A stretch of 64,000 nt of DNA from Siderastrea radians (lineage: Eukaryota; Cnidaria; Anthozoa; Scleractinia; Rhizangiidae). Below the pieces are notes generated by a model that saw only the letters and a program-made list of their open reading frames with translations, searched no databases and was not told where the DNA came from. The position numbers and the translations under genes were made by a program. Location: NCBI GenBank assembly GCA_964017195.1, contig OZ024897.1:7763951-7827950 (forward strand). Direction: 5' to 3'. Shown one piece after another: positions 10,000-23,526 of the stretch (positions within the stretch are counted from its first letter, which is position 1; each line of letters opens with the position of its first letter).

Positions 10000-12514
10000 T
10001 TGCGTTGCATCTGCCTCTAATACATTGATAATAGGATCTTTTTGTTGGCCGGAAAAGCTGAAAAAGCGTGACTTACTTCGGGGGTCTGAAATATATTGGA
10101 AATCAGCCGCGCACAATGCTTTTTTCCATAGTTCGCTGAAGGCCTTCTTGGTTTTGTTTAATTAACGATACAGATAAGCTATGAATAAAACCTGCATTTA
10201 GTTCGAGACATTTCATGTGATTTCTTTACGCAGATAGAACTGTTGACTTACAAACGAATCTAACTAGGACTTTAACCTTAACAGAATAGGGACAAATCGG
10301 AATGTGGCAACGTTGGAGTGTGTGGGTCAATTCCTTATGTCTGTCCATTCAAATGAAAGATAATTTAAAAGCAGTTCTTTACTGAAGTGCTGTTAATTAT
10401 AGTGGCGGCTTTCTTTTTAGTCTGTGGATTAAATCCTTAAAATTGACCATCCATAGCATCGAAATGAGATTTTAAGGAGTATTTTATTGTGGTATGGTTT
10501 GTTATGATTTACAAAAGGGCACTCTTGAGTCTGTGGAAACGAATTAGGTAATAACTTACTTTGCTGTAGTGCTGTTCATTATGCTTTTTTTTTTCCGTGG
10601 ATGAAAAATGAAAGCAATTGTTATAAGTTGGGCTTTCCTTTGGTCCTGTTTTTTTTTTTCTTCTTTTTTTTTATAATATGCTACAGGAAGGGATTCTAAC
10701 TTTTGGGTCTGGGTGTAAAGCGTAAAGTCTGAACATTCAAATGAAACTCATTAAAGAGTACTTTCTTATGGTACTGTTTACAATGCTGTAAAAGGAGGTT
10801 CTAGCTTTTGAGTGTGTGGATAATTAGAACCCTTAAGTGTAACCTTTCAAATAAAAGCCCTCGAGCAGAATATTCCTGTCATTCTCTTTGGTTTTATTTT
10901 ATCTTTGTAGAAGAAAATTCGATAAAAATCTTGCAAATTTGGAACGCTTTGGAAGGTGAAGGTTTCAATAACCGTTGCAGTGATTAGAGCAGCTTTTAAT
11001 CAGGTTATCGATCAGTTTTCGTTGCAAAAGCGAAATTGAGCCAACGCTTTTTGCCTTTATCAGCAGCGTTAATGTGTCACTTAAGATAACAAAATAGAAA
11101 ACTACTGAGGCGTGACTATGAAGAAACTGATCGTCACTGTACACTTCTTCCACCATGATATTAGAGCTTGTCCCTTCCCCATCCACACCCCATAGCAGCC
11201 TTTCCGTAATTCATCTATTGTGGGTTTAACCTTTAAATTTTTTTTCACGAAATCCTAAAATGAATTGTGGCCACACAGCGTACAAATGAATGTATCCATT
11301 ATTTTGCTTGAAGAGGTGGTTCTGACCTTTCGAGTCTGCAGATATAATCCTTACGTTTGACCATTTAGTTAAAAGCTTTCCTTAATTAATCACTGCTGGC
11401 TTTAACATTTGAATTTGATGAAGAAATCCTATGGCCATACTAATGAATGAGGCTATTGAGCAATACTTTCTTGCGGTGCTGTTTTCTTTACTTTAAAAGG
11501 TTGTTCAACTATCAAGAGTGTGTGTAAAATCCTGAAAGTTCGACAAGTGAGTTAAAAGCTTTTAATAGTATTTTCCTTTGGTCCTCGTTTCAATATTTTT
11601 CTCAAGGGGCTTTTAACTTTCAAAAAGTGGGCATAAAACCTTACGTTCGGCCCTTCAGTTAAAAGCTTTTAACAGTACTCTCATATAATGGGTGTTTCAA
11701 TTTTGATCAAATGCGATTTTTTTCTTTTCAGTTTTGAACAAAGAATCGCTTGAGAATGAGAATGATAGAATTATTGCTGAGCCACTCCTTCTTGTTTAGC
11801 GTTTTCAAGCTCAGTATTGTGGTCTGTGTAGGCATTGAAATCTGTCTTTTTGCGAAACAAAATTGCAGTTCTGCGGCCTGTTTTTGTTTCAACGGGATCA
11901 AAAAACATAAGAAAGTTGACTTTTGCTTCAGCCCAAATTGCTCCGTTCTTTGATTTTGATCTCCGTCAGTGAAGCAAGTTTAGTGTCAGTGATTTTTACG
12001 TGTCAGATTACTTCTTCTGACAAAATACCACAAACATTTAATTGCGATTAAATACCAATTCTCAAACTCTTTTGACACAAAGTGAACATGACTGCACGTA
12101 ATCTATCGATCAATACTGATTAAACTAGCCAATTTATTTTTAAGTGTATCGAGGATATGAAATTGGGCAGCTTTGAATTTTCAACCGTCTCTAACCTGGA
12201 TGTGACCTCATTAAAATCAATGCGAAATAATAATGCCGGTTTTGCGTTCTTAAAAGGCTATTCATTTGTTATATTCCATTCTTATTGTGTTTGTTTGTTT
12301 GTTTGGTTTTTTTTTACATAGGTTAGATAGTTTCTTTTTAAAATTACTTTGTTGCAGATTAATATCGCTGGTGGTACTTTAACATTGTCCTTAGGGAAAC
12401 CGCCCATTTTCTTTTCCTTTATTTATTATCATGATTCATAACTTAAAGCAAGATTGTTATTGTGTACCCAGGTTTTAAGCTGATGTCATAACATATCACG
12501 AAAAAGATCTCCTT
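10000..12514. repeat. non-coding stretch with degenerate antisense satellite copies
   Basis: Between about 10330-10880 and 11270-11700 are weak antisense copies of the 106-bp unit. They are recognisable by CATTCAAATGAAA, AGTCTGTGGA and TACTTTCTTATGGTACTG-like blocks. Nothing coding was recognised in the rest. Confidence 0.45.
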
Positions 12515-12695
12515 TTCCACCCGTGCACCGGAGTAAAACTTTGGGTGGAATCGTTTGCAGCATACGCGTATAGCTGTCGCTTTGGCAAGTGCGAATTTTC
12601 TATTGTTTTTTGGCAAAAAAAAACAACAACAAAAGAAAATTCCCACGCGCTAAAGCGACAGCTATACGCGTATGCTACAAATAATTCCACCCTTT
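12515..12695. mobile_element. inverted-repeat element (MITE-like)
   Basis: Arms pair around GCATACGCGTATAGCTGTCGC (left) and its complement (right), bounded by TTCCACCC and GGGTGGAA-type ends. An A-rich loop separates the arms. No coding capacity. Confidence 0.65.
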
Positions 12696-12699
12696 GAGT

Positions 12700-12890
12700 C
12701 TTGAAAATGAAATTTCTCTTTACATTTTCACTACTTCTTTAAAAATTTAAGAGATTAAAGTGAAAAAAGTGATGACTAAGGATATGACAAATTCTCCTTA
12801 CTAGTTCCATGAGAAATGTAAGGAGAACATTAAGGAGAATATGTATTTTCATTTCAAGGCTTAAAGGGTTAACTCTTGATGTAATTAAAA
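12700..12890 (+). repeat. dispersed repeat related to the inverted pair near 22.1-22.6 kb
   Basis: It shares GAAAATGAAATTTCTCTT, AAATTCTCCTTACTAGTTCC and a CTTAAAGGGTTAA end with the copies at 22070-22595. Confidence 0.65.
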
Positions 12891-15739
12891 TACGACTCAA
12901 TGTAACGTGAAAAAAAGCCAAACCTATCCCTACTTCGATGATGGATATATATTTCAGTTTCTTTGAAATTTAATGTCACTATATGATTAAACCTTTATTA
13001 GACTGGCCCAGGCCGCAAGCCTGAAGGGCGCTTTTTCATGTTCTCCTGTGCTATATGTTTTACCTTGTTTTTTCCTGGGGATCAGAGAGGGTTCATCCGA
13101 GGTCATTGCATTTTGTTGGACTTTGTTAGCTTTGTCATGTACTACAGCCACTTGAGATGGAAGGTGGGGCTATTGCATTTTTTTCAAGGGAGTTGTGTAA
13201 ACATGTTCTAAAATGTTTATCTGTCCGCTATTCGAAAAACGGGTTGCGAGAATTTGAGACAAATAGTTAGAAACAAGCTTGAAAACCTACCAATTTTCGA
13301 TAATCATTAGCAGGTTTACGGAGGCAATTTTGGACTGAATGGAAAAAATAGAGCTGTATATTTAGTTCACGATGTCATAACATGAAAGCAGTCACGTTAA
13401 TCTACAAGTAACGCAATTTTATAATCCCTGCGCTGTTTATTACTGCAAATTGAGGAAACTATAAGGGACATGTGGGAGGATTCTAAGGTTGGATACAGCT
13501 TGGTGATTCGGGCGTTATGAATCCGCTTCCAATAACTTTCAGTTGCGATTTGACGTTTTTCAGCCACTGAATTCGACCTGATCAACCTCTGATCTTACTC
13601 AAATATGACAAATAACATGATTCAGTCTGTTTTTACAGCCGTTCTTCTCGTCGCCATTATTCAGCGCATGAGAAAAAGCCTCGAACGTGTTTTAACACTG
13701 ACAAAACTCAAAGATAAATATCCCAGATAAACAGGTTAGCGGATTTCTTTTCTTTTTTTTAAAGAGAACTATGTTTTTATGTATTGGGTGGGGTAGGGGT
13801 GACGGTTCGACTATATTCAGATTTTCATTGGATATAATATCTTTGTATTCTTTCTGGTTCAGTTAACCGCAAAAGCATTTTTGATATTTTAAAGTATAAA
13901 ACCTTAGTTCTAACTTAGTAGTCCATAAAAGTCAATGGGATTTGAAAAATACATTCACTAAGTTAATGTTGGAGTTTTTATAATTATAATAATACTCCTC
14001 AGATATTCAATTATTATAGGGTATTCGTTTCCACGTTTCTCAGTGCAAAGAGGGGTTTGAAGCAAGATTAGGCCCGATAAAACGTCTAAAAGTAAAGGAG
14101 CATTTTGTATGCAAACGTTTCACTAGTGGTGTCGGAGTTTTGGGAATTGTTAGTGATATTCACAGAATTAAGGACAGGCTGGTAGCATCCGATTACAAAC
14201 TCGAGCCGAGTGCTTTCGGCGCATCCAGATGGTCATGTTTATTGATTGACGGGCGCTTTAACTGATCATTTTAGGCAAGTTAATCGAAAGAAACGTTTTT
14301 TGAATCAGGTCTAAATCTGTACCCTATATACAGATATTTATTTAGCATTCATTTCTTTTGTATTTTCTATATTAAGATGAGTTTTATAATACGGATCCAA
14401 GTTCTAAGCGATATAGATGAGTATGAGTGACTATATTAGAATGGACTTGGTGATTTTTTAATTTTGATCTTGGACAATTTTCGTTGTCAAATAGTTAAAC
14501 AAGTCCAACAGTAGCATTTCAATTACTAGAAACTCAAACAGTCCTAAAAATGAACAAGAGTCCTTCAATGTGTGTTCTCTGTAAGCGAATTTTTCTATAT
14601 ATTTTCTATTCAGCAAATTTGGGTCGACATTAATAAGTGTTATTGCATAAATTAAGATTACTGTGTTGACCTGTTAAAGGTGTTTTGTTTTAGAATACAA
14701 GGTAACTAAATATTGCATTACCCTGTCGAACTTAAACAATGCAATTTGTTGGAAATCGTCAGCTTGACAAAAGACTGAATTGTTTGAAGCGGATTTCTAA
14801 ATTGCCAAAACAAGCAACATTGGCTAGACTAGAGGAAAGGCTTTTTGACAGAAGAAATCAAAGGTAAGAAAGCCGATTAAATTTGATTTGTATCGTAGGG
14901 AACTAATTAGAAGCACTGATGCGGCATTGTATTTTATTTTCATTCTCTTTACTTTTTAAGGATTTCTTGCTTGTCTAAGAAACCTAATGATTCACAGTAG
15001 TTTTAGCTGTAGTTGTTTTGTGATGATTTTCAACACCTCTTTGAAGATTGGAGTCAAAATTAGCTTTTTTATAAACACTAAGGGTGATTCTATTATTTCT
15101 GATTGGCCAATCCTTATCTACTTTCCTTCACCACAGAAGAAAAACGTTCTAACGGCTCGCAATTTAAAAGAAAAATCTGTAAGGGCACTTCAGAAATATC
15201 TGTATTTATGCAAATTACGAACTTTTTGACTTATTTGTGCTTCATTTTAGCAGTTTTTAAATATCAATATTTTAAAATTGCAGCCACCTAGGAAGCTCAA
15301 TGTACATTGAGAATGTTTTGCTATCATAAAAGATCTTTGAACTGAAAAGAGGAATGACCAAAATCAGCCCGTAAAAAATGAATCATGATTTACATAAAAA
15401 CGGTCTTACAGATTTTTCTCTAATTTCGCATTCAAGTTGTGAAGGTTGGATAGTTTAAATACTTCAAATTTCGTCATGAAGTGTCTGACTAGATTTCGAG
15501 ATAGTCGACATTCTTTAAAACGCGGGGCTGTTCATTACAGTTGCTATGGTGACAGCTGTTTCTAGGAAACCAATGAAAAATAAACTTTGGTCGTATGTTA
15601 AAAAGATGGTATAGTATCAAGAAAATCGAAGTTTGTCTTCTATGCGAAATTTTAATTTCAAAAGGTACAGCCCAAGGCCAGAAAATTGTTGCAAGCCTCC
15701 CTAAAAACCGAAACCGATACGCCGGAGAACCGAGTCCTG
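12891..15739. other. AT-rich stretch without recognised genes
   Basis: Only short ORFs and no domain-bearing peptide, RNA gene or clear repeat boundary seen. Confidence 0.4.
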
Positions 15740-17013
15740 GGGCCTGTTTATCGAAAGTCCCGATAACTTTTCGGGCCCGGAAAGCTATTTTATGAGCGCA
15801 TGGTTTACCTTAAAGATTCAAATTTTGGTAGTTTTTAAAGCTAAGCAGTAAAATTGGAAGTTCACGAAACGAGTCGAGCTGGTTTGCGGGCTAAAATCCA
15901 CACCAGCCATTCTATAGATTTTGATTAGTTCCGGACCGTCCTCGGAGACTCAGGGACAGATAGTCGGGGCGAGAGGCAGATAAAACGGACAAAATCGGTG
16001 CGAGCAGAAGCCTGGTGCGAGCGAACGTTTACAAGACGGGAGGGAACAGCCCCTGGGAGGATACCTTTAACGGACTAGTCAAGAGCCTATGTGCGTTCTT
16101 GCTTCTCATTGAGCTCAAATTTTGAGGCATTGCTTGTATTTTTTTGTGCCCAATCAGCGATCAGCTTATTTCCCCGTTCCTTTCGTGACGTCTTGCTACC
16201 GTAAATATTACACCCAGATCTCATGCACTCGTGCGTGCTGAAATCAACTTTTTGTGTCGCTCGTTCGATAAGCCTACCCTCGAAGAAAGCTTTAGTGATA
16301 TGCGAACCCAAAAAGTCGAGAAATCGAGAAATTTGGCAAGGGTGATCAAGGAAAAAGAAAACAAGCCCGAAAATCAGGTTGAGGTATTATGAAAAGTTCA
16401 CATGTAAGGTGTGAACTTTTCGCACTACCTCGAACTGATTTTCATCCTCCTTGTTTTCTTTTTCCTTGAGTACCCTTCCAAAATTCTCGATTTCTCGGCT
16501 TTGTGGGTTCCACTTTACTGAAACTTTCTTCGATGGTAGAACTATCGAACGAACGAGACAGAAAGCTTATTTCAGTACGCACGAGTGCATGAGATCTGGG
16601 CACGAGATTTAGCAAAGTTACACTTTTCCCAATTTCACAATTCACAATTTATTCACAACAAAATTCACAAGAAAACATAAAATTATTACATTAAATTACA
16701 TTACACTCTGTATAAGACGTGACGAAAGGAACGGTGAAATAAGCTGATCGCTGATTGGGCACAAAAAATACAATGCCTCAAAATTTGTGCTCAATCAGAA
16801 GCAAGAACGCACATAGGCTCTTGAACTAGTCCGTTAAAGGTATCCTCCCAGGGGCTGTTCCCGCCCGTCTTGTAAACTTTCGCTCACACCAGGCCCCTGC
16901 TCGCACCTATTTCGCCCGTTTTATCTGACTCTCACCCCGACTATCTGCCCCTGGGTCTCCGAGGATGGTTCCGGGCCCGAAAAGTTACCGGGACTTTCGA
17001 GAAACGGGCCCCT
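15740..17013. mobile_element. large foldback element
   Basis: The ends are GGGGCCTGTTTATCGAAAGT and, at the right, the complement ACTTTCGAGAAACGGGCCCC. Arms of about 600 bp pair through most of their length and meet near 16410 at TTCACATGTAAGGTGTGAA. The right arm has about 120 bp of extra AT-rich sequence (about 16605-16725) absent from the left. No transposase ORF is present. Confidence 0.75.
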
Positions 17014-17911
17014 GATGCTCTTTCCTTGTCCAAGTCTAGCTAAAACCGAGCATAACTATCCTCAATAAAAGAAGTATAGAATGAACCTACGAACTCTACC
17101 GAACTCGACGTGTCATGCGAGACATGCATTCACCATACCACCCTAGTTGAATCACTAACGACCCAAAAAGTTTAAGTATGTGAAATGGCGCATGCCATCC
17201 CAGCTGAACCACAAGTGAGCCAAAACATTTAAGGGAACGCTAGCAACCCCGGCAAACGAGGACACTGAAGTGTAACTAGTGCAGGGGTTATTTGTTGGTT
17301 TTCCTGTTTGCGTACCCACGTTTCTTGTATCCACAACAAACGACGCAAGTGTGCACAAAGGGATTGACATTGATCGAGCCATTGAAATTCAGAAATGTCT
17401 ACGCTGTAGTTTTGGTACACAAAGCTAACTGAGTTGATTTGACAGTAATGCTAGAATCCAGTGAAAAGATGTTTTCACAATCATTGGTTTAAAGGTACTA
17501 GAGTAGGTTGCACCCTTCATGGTTTTGAGCAGGGCATTCCACAATTTGAGGTAACCATATATCATTGGTCGACGTATTTCTTGCCTGTTTCCCACTTTTT
17601 TTACATTACACAATAAGCATCGTTAAATTATGATTAAAGCAGACATATCAATTAAAAGTTACAATAGAAGGGTACAACAGTTTTAAGCGATTACGTCCAT
17701 GACGAAATCACTTAATGCCACAGTGAAAATCTGTTGATTACAAAATTTTGGAAAAGGCTAAAATGCTTTCCTTATTAGAGTTTTTGCTGACATACAAAGC
17801 AGTACAAGGCGCCAGACCTGGCTCGAAGTTTTGTAAATATTCTTACTGGTATAACCATTCGAAACAGTACTTAGAGACAGGATATCACAAAGTTTGAAAG
17901 CCTAGCTCCCA

Positions 17912-17995
17912 CGAGTCTCCTATAGCTCAGCGGTAGGGCATCGAGACTAGTAATCGGGAAGGCCATAGGTTCGACGTGCGTTAAGAGAACTCGGA
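17912..17995 (+). pseudogene. degenerate tRNA-like sequence
   Basis: It has TATAGCTCAGCGGTAGGGC (D arm) and a GGTTCGACGTGC remnant of a B box. The anticodon region reads ACTAGTA (AGT-like). It begins with the same CACGAGTCTCC leader as the copy at 26158, indicating a shared SINE family. The T arm is decayed. Confidence 0.45.
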
Positions 17996-18721
17996 TTTCT
18001 TTTTGTTTTCGAGTACGTCTGTTTGACTCACTGAAAAATGCATCTTTTACATACAATTACTAGCTTTTTTTCGCGAGTATATTCTAGCTGTTGTCAAATT
18101 CAATTTACCAGGGGACATTAAATTGGCAGTACGTTCTCTAGATGGTCCTCCGACATGCTAGAGTTCTGGGTCTCCACGGCTGAACACCGAACCTTATTTC
18201 CAGTATCAATAATGAAGTATGAGTTGAAATTAAGCGAAAATGGCGATTATTAAGGTCTACACTTGACTGTGTAGGCAATGGCCAACAATCTGCATTGAGC
18301 CGAAATTTATTAATGTATTAATGTGGAGTGGAGATAGCATGTGATAGGGTTTGAAGCTGTGAATTAGCAAGTTCACGTTTTTGATACTGAAGTTTTTTAA
18401 AGTTAAGCTTTCTCTTGTCAGTTTGAGATTCCTTATTATCTGGTTTTTAAAGGATTAGTTCTTTTTTTAAATTAACTTTTTAATAGGTAGCTTTTGCATC
18501 TAAAAGAAATTGTTGTTAGGTCTTGTGTGGGAGTGCATAAAGCTCAGACAATTTTTGTTGAAATAAAAAACTTAAAAGTACCCCGCAATGAAAAATGTTT
18601 TTCCCTTTTAATATTTTAAGGATAATTTAGGACGATTTGTCTAGAATGTTCCAATCCTTGTGGTAAAAAAGTAAGCAGACAAGCCAGCAGCCAAGGAAGG
18701 AAGCGAGCAAGCAAAGGAGTA

Positions 18722-18938
18722 AAGGCCTGGACACACGCAATGTTGCACCGTGTGTCCACCCTTGAAATTGTTGCGCGCAACGTTGCGTGCAACTGTTGCA
18801 GAAGTAGAATCGGCTCCTACTTCTGCAACATCATGCGCAACTGTTTCACCGTGTGTCCATCATCTGCAACATTGCTTGCAACTTCGTGATGTGCAATGTT
18901 GCGTGCAATGATGCATCGTGTGTCCGCCCCTTAACTAA
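18722..18938. repeat. imperfect palindromic repeat
   Basis: It starts GGACACACGCAATGTTGCAC and ends with CGTGTGTCCGCCCC. Internal motifs (GTTGCGTGCAAC, CTTCTGCAACAT, CCGTGTGTCC) recur in both orientations. MITE-like, no coding content. Confidence 0.6.
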
Positions 18939-19009
18939 GCAATCAATGAAGAAGGCAAGCAAGCTCGCAAGCACGCGAGTACACCATGTGCTTGAGAAGC
19001 ACGCGAGAA

Positions 19010-19145
19010 CTCAATCACGCAAGTAATTCACGTTGCTTGGAAAGCACGCAAGAGAACGCCGAAGAACGCAAGCACGCCGCGTTGCTTGGAAAGCACGCAT
19101 GAGAACGCCGAAGAACGCAAGCACGCAACAGCACGCAGAAGAATG
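19010..19145. repeat. short tandem repeat, about 60-bp unit
   Basis: Two full copies of a unit containing CGTTGCTTGGAAAGCACGCA followed by GAGAACGCCGAAGAACGCA, plus partial copies on both sides. Confidence 0.7.
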
Positions 19146-22069
19146 GAAGCACGCAAACAAGAATGATTGAATGAATGATTTCTGAATATTATGAGGAAGG
19201 AACAATGAAGTATTGTCTTGTGGGAACTTGATATCTGTACCTTGATACGTCTATCCTGAGGGTCAAGCCATCTTTGATCTAGGGCGCAGCTGTTCGGCCG
19301 GCAACTCGATCAAAGTCATTGCTTGATAAACATTGGATAATGTATTCACTCTGCAGAGAAATACGATTGGAAAAGATCTATTTACAGTGTTACGAGCATT
19401 AATAAAACCAATAAACAAAATTTGACAAGTCAGGGATCGACAGTAACGGTAGCCAACTAGCGAAAGACTAGTGACAACTTAGGTCTGGCTAGCAGATTTT
19501 CTGTTCCACGATCAATTTTGGCTACTTAAAAACAAAATACTGGATTATCGGTTGTAGTCAAACTAACAGGTTTTCAAGAAAGCAAGGAGAACAGATAACT
19601 AATTATGACAAGGGAACACGAGATGAAAGAAAACGCTCCATTCAAGGTATATCTACTATATCTATAAATGTCTTCCATAATTTCTATCATTAACAGGCCA
19701 GCACATTTTATCAGTTTTGACTGGTAATCGTTTTGACACGAAACAAAAATTCTGACACATTACTCGCCACGAGTCTCAAACCATGTCCGATTTGTTTTGA
19801 ATTTATAACTTAGACAAAGTCCAAAAAGAAGGATGACAAAAAGGATGAAACGTAATCGCTTCTACACGTATTGTGTGTCTGTGTTTTCCAAGGGCACTGT
19901 TATGAATTATCTTGATTGCTTATCAGATTTCTCTCCGGTTTCGGGCGTCGATTTAATGACCATCAAGCAAAATCGTGCAATACACTATACAAAGAGTTTT
20001 GTAATCAGTAGATTTTCACCTCAACAAATATTTGCAGTTTCAGTCAAATGCGTAGTGAATCTCTTCCGAAAGAGTATTGAATTGTTGCCATTTCTGGCTT
20101 AAAAGTAAATATTGCATAAATAACAGAGATAATAAAACTTGCAGATGTAAATCTGGGTTAAGCAGCCGGGAAAGAGATCAACTGTTAGATGGAAATTCTT
20201 ATCGCTCTACTTTTGTGGTTTCATCTTCCGCCAGTAGTATTTCATTCGTGTGTTTAATCAGTCAAGGTGAAAAAATGGTGGTAAAAGTTCCCTTGTTACA
20301 CCTGAAGCCAAATTACCAAATTAGAGATTACCAAAAATTAACCGACCTCCGAGCGAGAAAGCACTGTTCAATATATCTTATTTGAATGGACACCCACAGA
20401 CAAAATTAAGAATCACACTGTTCAGTACAAAAAACAAAACCGCAAGAAAGTACTGCTCAATAGCTTTCGTGTGGTCACACTTTAGGATCTCATCTACAAA
20501 CCCTGTAGATCATAATAAACAGTACCACAGAAAGGAATACACATTAGAGTGAAAGGTTAAGTGATGAATTACAAAGAAAGCGCTTCCTTTTAAATAAAAT
20601 CGACCCCTTAATTCCACTGTACAAACATTATTTTGGCAGAGCATAGCAGCCATTATGCCCTGTGTTAAATAAATTGGTTTTAAAAAAAAGAATGAAAAAA
20701 TAAGACTTTGGCGAGTTCTAAAAGTCTAAACTCAAGAAAAATCGAAAAATTCCAGGAATTCTATTCCTAGGACGTAGTACGAAAGAATAATGAAAATTGT
20801 GGGACCGTGAAATAATGTAATAGCTGTAGGGTTTTAGAATAATGAAATACGCAATAAGGCTTCTTTAAGTCGTTTTCTCAAAGTTAAGGTTCTAAGGAAC
20901 GAGACTTTTACGATGGTAATAATACAATCATGGAATAATAATTCTTGCTTTCCGTCTTCGCACCGCCAAAATTCAAAACACCTTCGGGGAAAAGTTAAAG
21001 CGAAGAAACCTTTTCTCTTGTAGAATCGTTATCATTTGTCATAAGTGATAAGTTCTGTGATGGTTTATTTATTTGGCAGGTTAACCGCGATTTGTTTTCC
21101 TTTTCCCCCGCGAAAGCTAGTGTTAAAATTTAATTAGCTTTGTGTAAATCGTGTCACCGAGTCGTGATGCTTCTATAAATCTGAGTCTGTCTTATTTCAC
21201 TGCTGTCAAATAAAGGTGTCGGAAAAGCAGTGGTACATTGTGAATTCTAAACACGAAAAACCCGCGTCAAATTTTCGCTTTAGATAGTCCGTTAAACTGG
21301 TAAGTGAGACGTCCATTTCTGTTTCATTTGTTCTCTTTTGAGTTTTATTGTGTGTCATGTAAAGAAAACAAAAAGTTGATTTTTAAATATGCCATCTCAA
21401 TTTTTGGTTTTATATGCGTCAAAGTATCGAAAAACTGTCACCGAAATAGGCAGCTGCTACGGGGAAATAACTTGATTTCTGTTTTCACTTTTTCCGTATC
21501 ATTTTACCCATGTAAATCAACGTCTTTTGGATTAAAGATGAAAACAACGAAAACAACAAGGAAATTTCATTTTGCAAAACATTGAGAAACAAACAAAACC
21601 GAAGGAAATTACTGCTCAGACGCTTTCATTTGAATGGCTACACCTTTGAGGATTTCGTCCACAGATTCAAGAGTTAAAACCATGCTAGCTACTTGAAAGA
21701 GGCCTTGACTCTATGGTGAATAGTTGAAGCAAATGTTCACCCCGACCCTTTTATTTTTTTAGTTCCTTATAGTAATTTTATTGTAAGCCTTTAATCCTCT
21801 TAGAACCAAACCTTGTTCTATTTTTGTGCTTTCTACTTTTAAATCTGTGGAGGAATCAAAATCCTGCAGGTTGGGCCATTCAAGTAAGAGCTTTGTTTTC
21901 TTCTAGCGGCGCGGTTTGTTTTTCGTCATTTAAATGTGTGACTTTGGTTAAACTGAACTTTTGAGCGCTCTTAAGAATTCAGGGGTTTAGGGTTTTCAGT
22001 ATTTCAGTTTAGCGACCGGGTCGTGCCATGGGTCACGTCAAGACTATTACACCTGTTCGCCATCTCATT
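19146..22069. other. non-coding stretch with a short satellite remnant
   Basis: A few degenerate 106-bp-type units lie near 20340-20535. Otherwise the sequence is AT-rich with no recognised gene; the longer ORFs (for example 19833-20102 plus) lack domain similarity I can see. Confidence 0.4.
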
Positions 22070-22595
22070 GTCCCTTAACCGTTTAAGCCCTGATATAAAA
22101 ATGCATATTCTCCTTACTGTTTTCCATACATTTCTTATGGAACTAGTGAGGAGAATTTGTGTAAATATCAAGACATCTTATCCTTGCTGATCACTTTCTT
22201 TATTCTCATCACTTGAATGTTTGAACAGGTAGTGATAAAGCAAAGAGAAATTTCATTTTCGTCACTGTTCGGGCTTAAAGGGATAAGCCCTTTAGCTGAC
22301 CAAGATATAATTTTATTTCATCTTTTGTTTAACCCTTTCCTTGTACGAATGCCACCAAAGTTAAACTTTTCTTTAACCCTTTAAGCCCTAACAGTGACGA
22401 AAATGAAATTTCTCTTATCATTATCAATACTTGTTCAAACATTCAAGTCATAAGAGTAAAGAAAGTGGTCACTAATGATAATTAAGATGTCTTGATATTT
22501 AGACAAATTCTCCTGTCTAGTTCCATAAGAAATGTATGAGAAAAGTAAGGAGAATATGCATTTTTATATCAGGGATTAAAGGGTTAAATTAATAC
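22070..22595. repeat. inverted pair of a dispersed repeat
   Basis: The left copy (about 22070-22290) and right copy (about 22370-22595) are inverted with respect to each other. Both carry AGCCCT(A/G)A, GAAATTTC and a CATATTCTCCTTAC block. Related to the single copy at 12700-12890. Confidence 0.7.
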
Positions 22596-22639
22596 TTGGC
22601 GAAAATCAGAAGCTATGGTAAAATCTATAAACGAATAAG

Positions 22640-22830
22640 ATCTCTGGAAGACACTGCTCTTTATACAATAACCTTGTACAGCATAATTGATAGTACTACG
22701 GGAAAATACTGCTTTTATTTGCTTTTATTATTTTGAAACACAGACTCAGGAATCAGAACCATCTTGTACAGTATAGTAGACAGTACCACAGGAAGGTACT
22801 ACTGAATAGCTTTCATTTAAATGGTCAATA
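22640..22830 (+). repeat. degenerate 106-bp satellite copies
   Basis: Two imperfect units, recognised by TTGTACAGCATAATTGATAG and TAGCTTTCATTTAAATGGTCA. Confidence 0.6.
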
Positions 22831-23378
22831 TATAAAACGTTGCAATCGCGTCTGGCTCTGAGACTGAAAAGGTTAACTTTACGTCGTTGTAAACTTATTA
22901 GAAAAACACGGTCCTCTTAAAAGAATTATTATTTATTGTATTACTCTACAAGTGGTAAATATAGATCCGTATTAAATAATGATATAAATTACTTTGCTGA
23001 CCTCGCTCGCTGGGGATTCCACTTTGTTTGAATTATGGTAGGATTCGTAATAAGGTTACTTTCTTTCGCTTCTAAATATTGCTTTAAGTTTTGGAAGGAA
23101 CCCGTGCACAAAAGTGAATGAGCTTTTTACCTTGGAGATCTTGATAACCGAGCACGTTTTTTGCCTAAAAATATTGAAACTAGGAAGTCACATGCGCCGT
23201 CTTTGTTGTTATTGTTGTTGTTATTGGCGTTGATGTTGTTTGCCGTAAATGTTATTTGAAATCGCACTGTGAAGCATTTTGAGCACTTCAGTACATCATA
23301 TATGCCGATTCGTTTTGTCTCAGTTTAAAAAAATGCAAGTTGGCGATGTGCGACCGATCTCGTAGTGTATGTCTTATC

Positions 23379-23430
23379 AAAAAAAAAAGAAAGAAAGACA
23401 GAAAGAAAGAAAGAAAGAAAGAAAGAAGGA

Positions 23431-23522
<92 letters not shown>

Positions 23523-23526
23523 AAAG
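23379..23526 (+). repeat. (GAAA)n microsatellite
   Basis: About 148 bp of nearly perfect GAAA repeats. It creates Lys/Glu/Arg-repeat ORFs on the plus strand and Phe/Leu/Ser-repeat ORFs on the minus strand, which are not genes. Confidence 0.95.
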
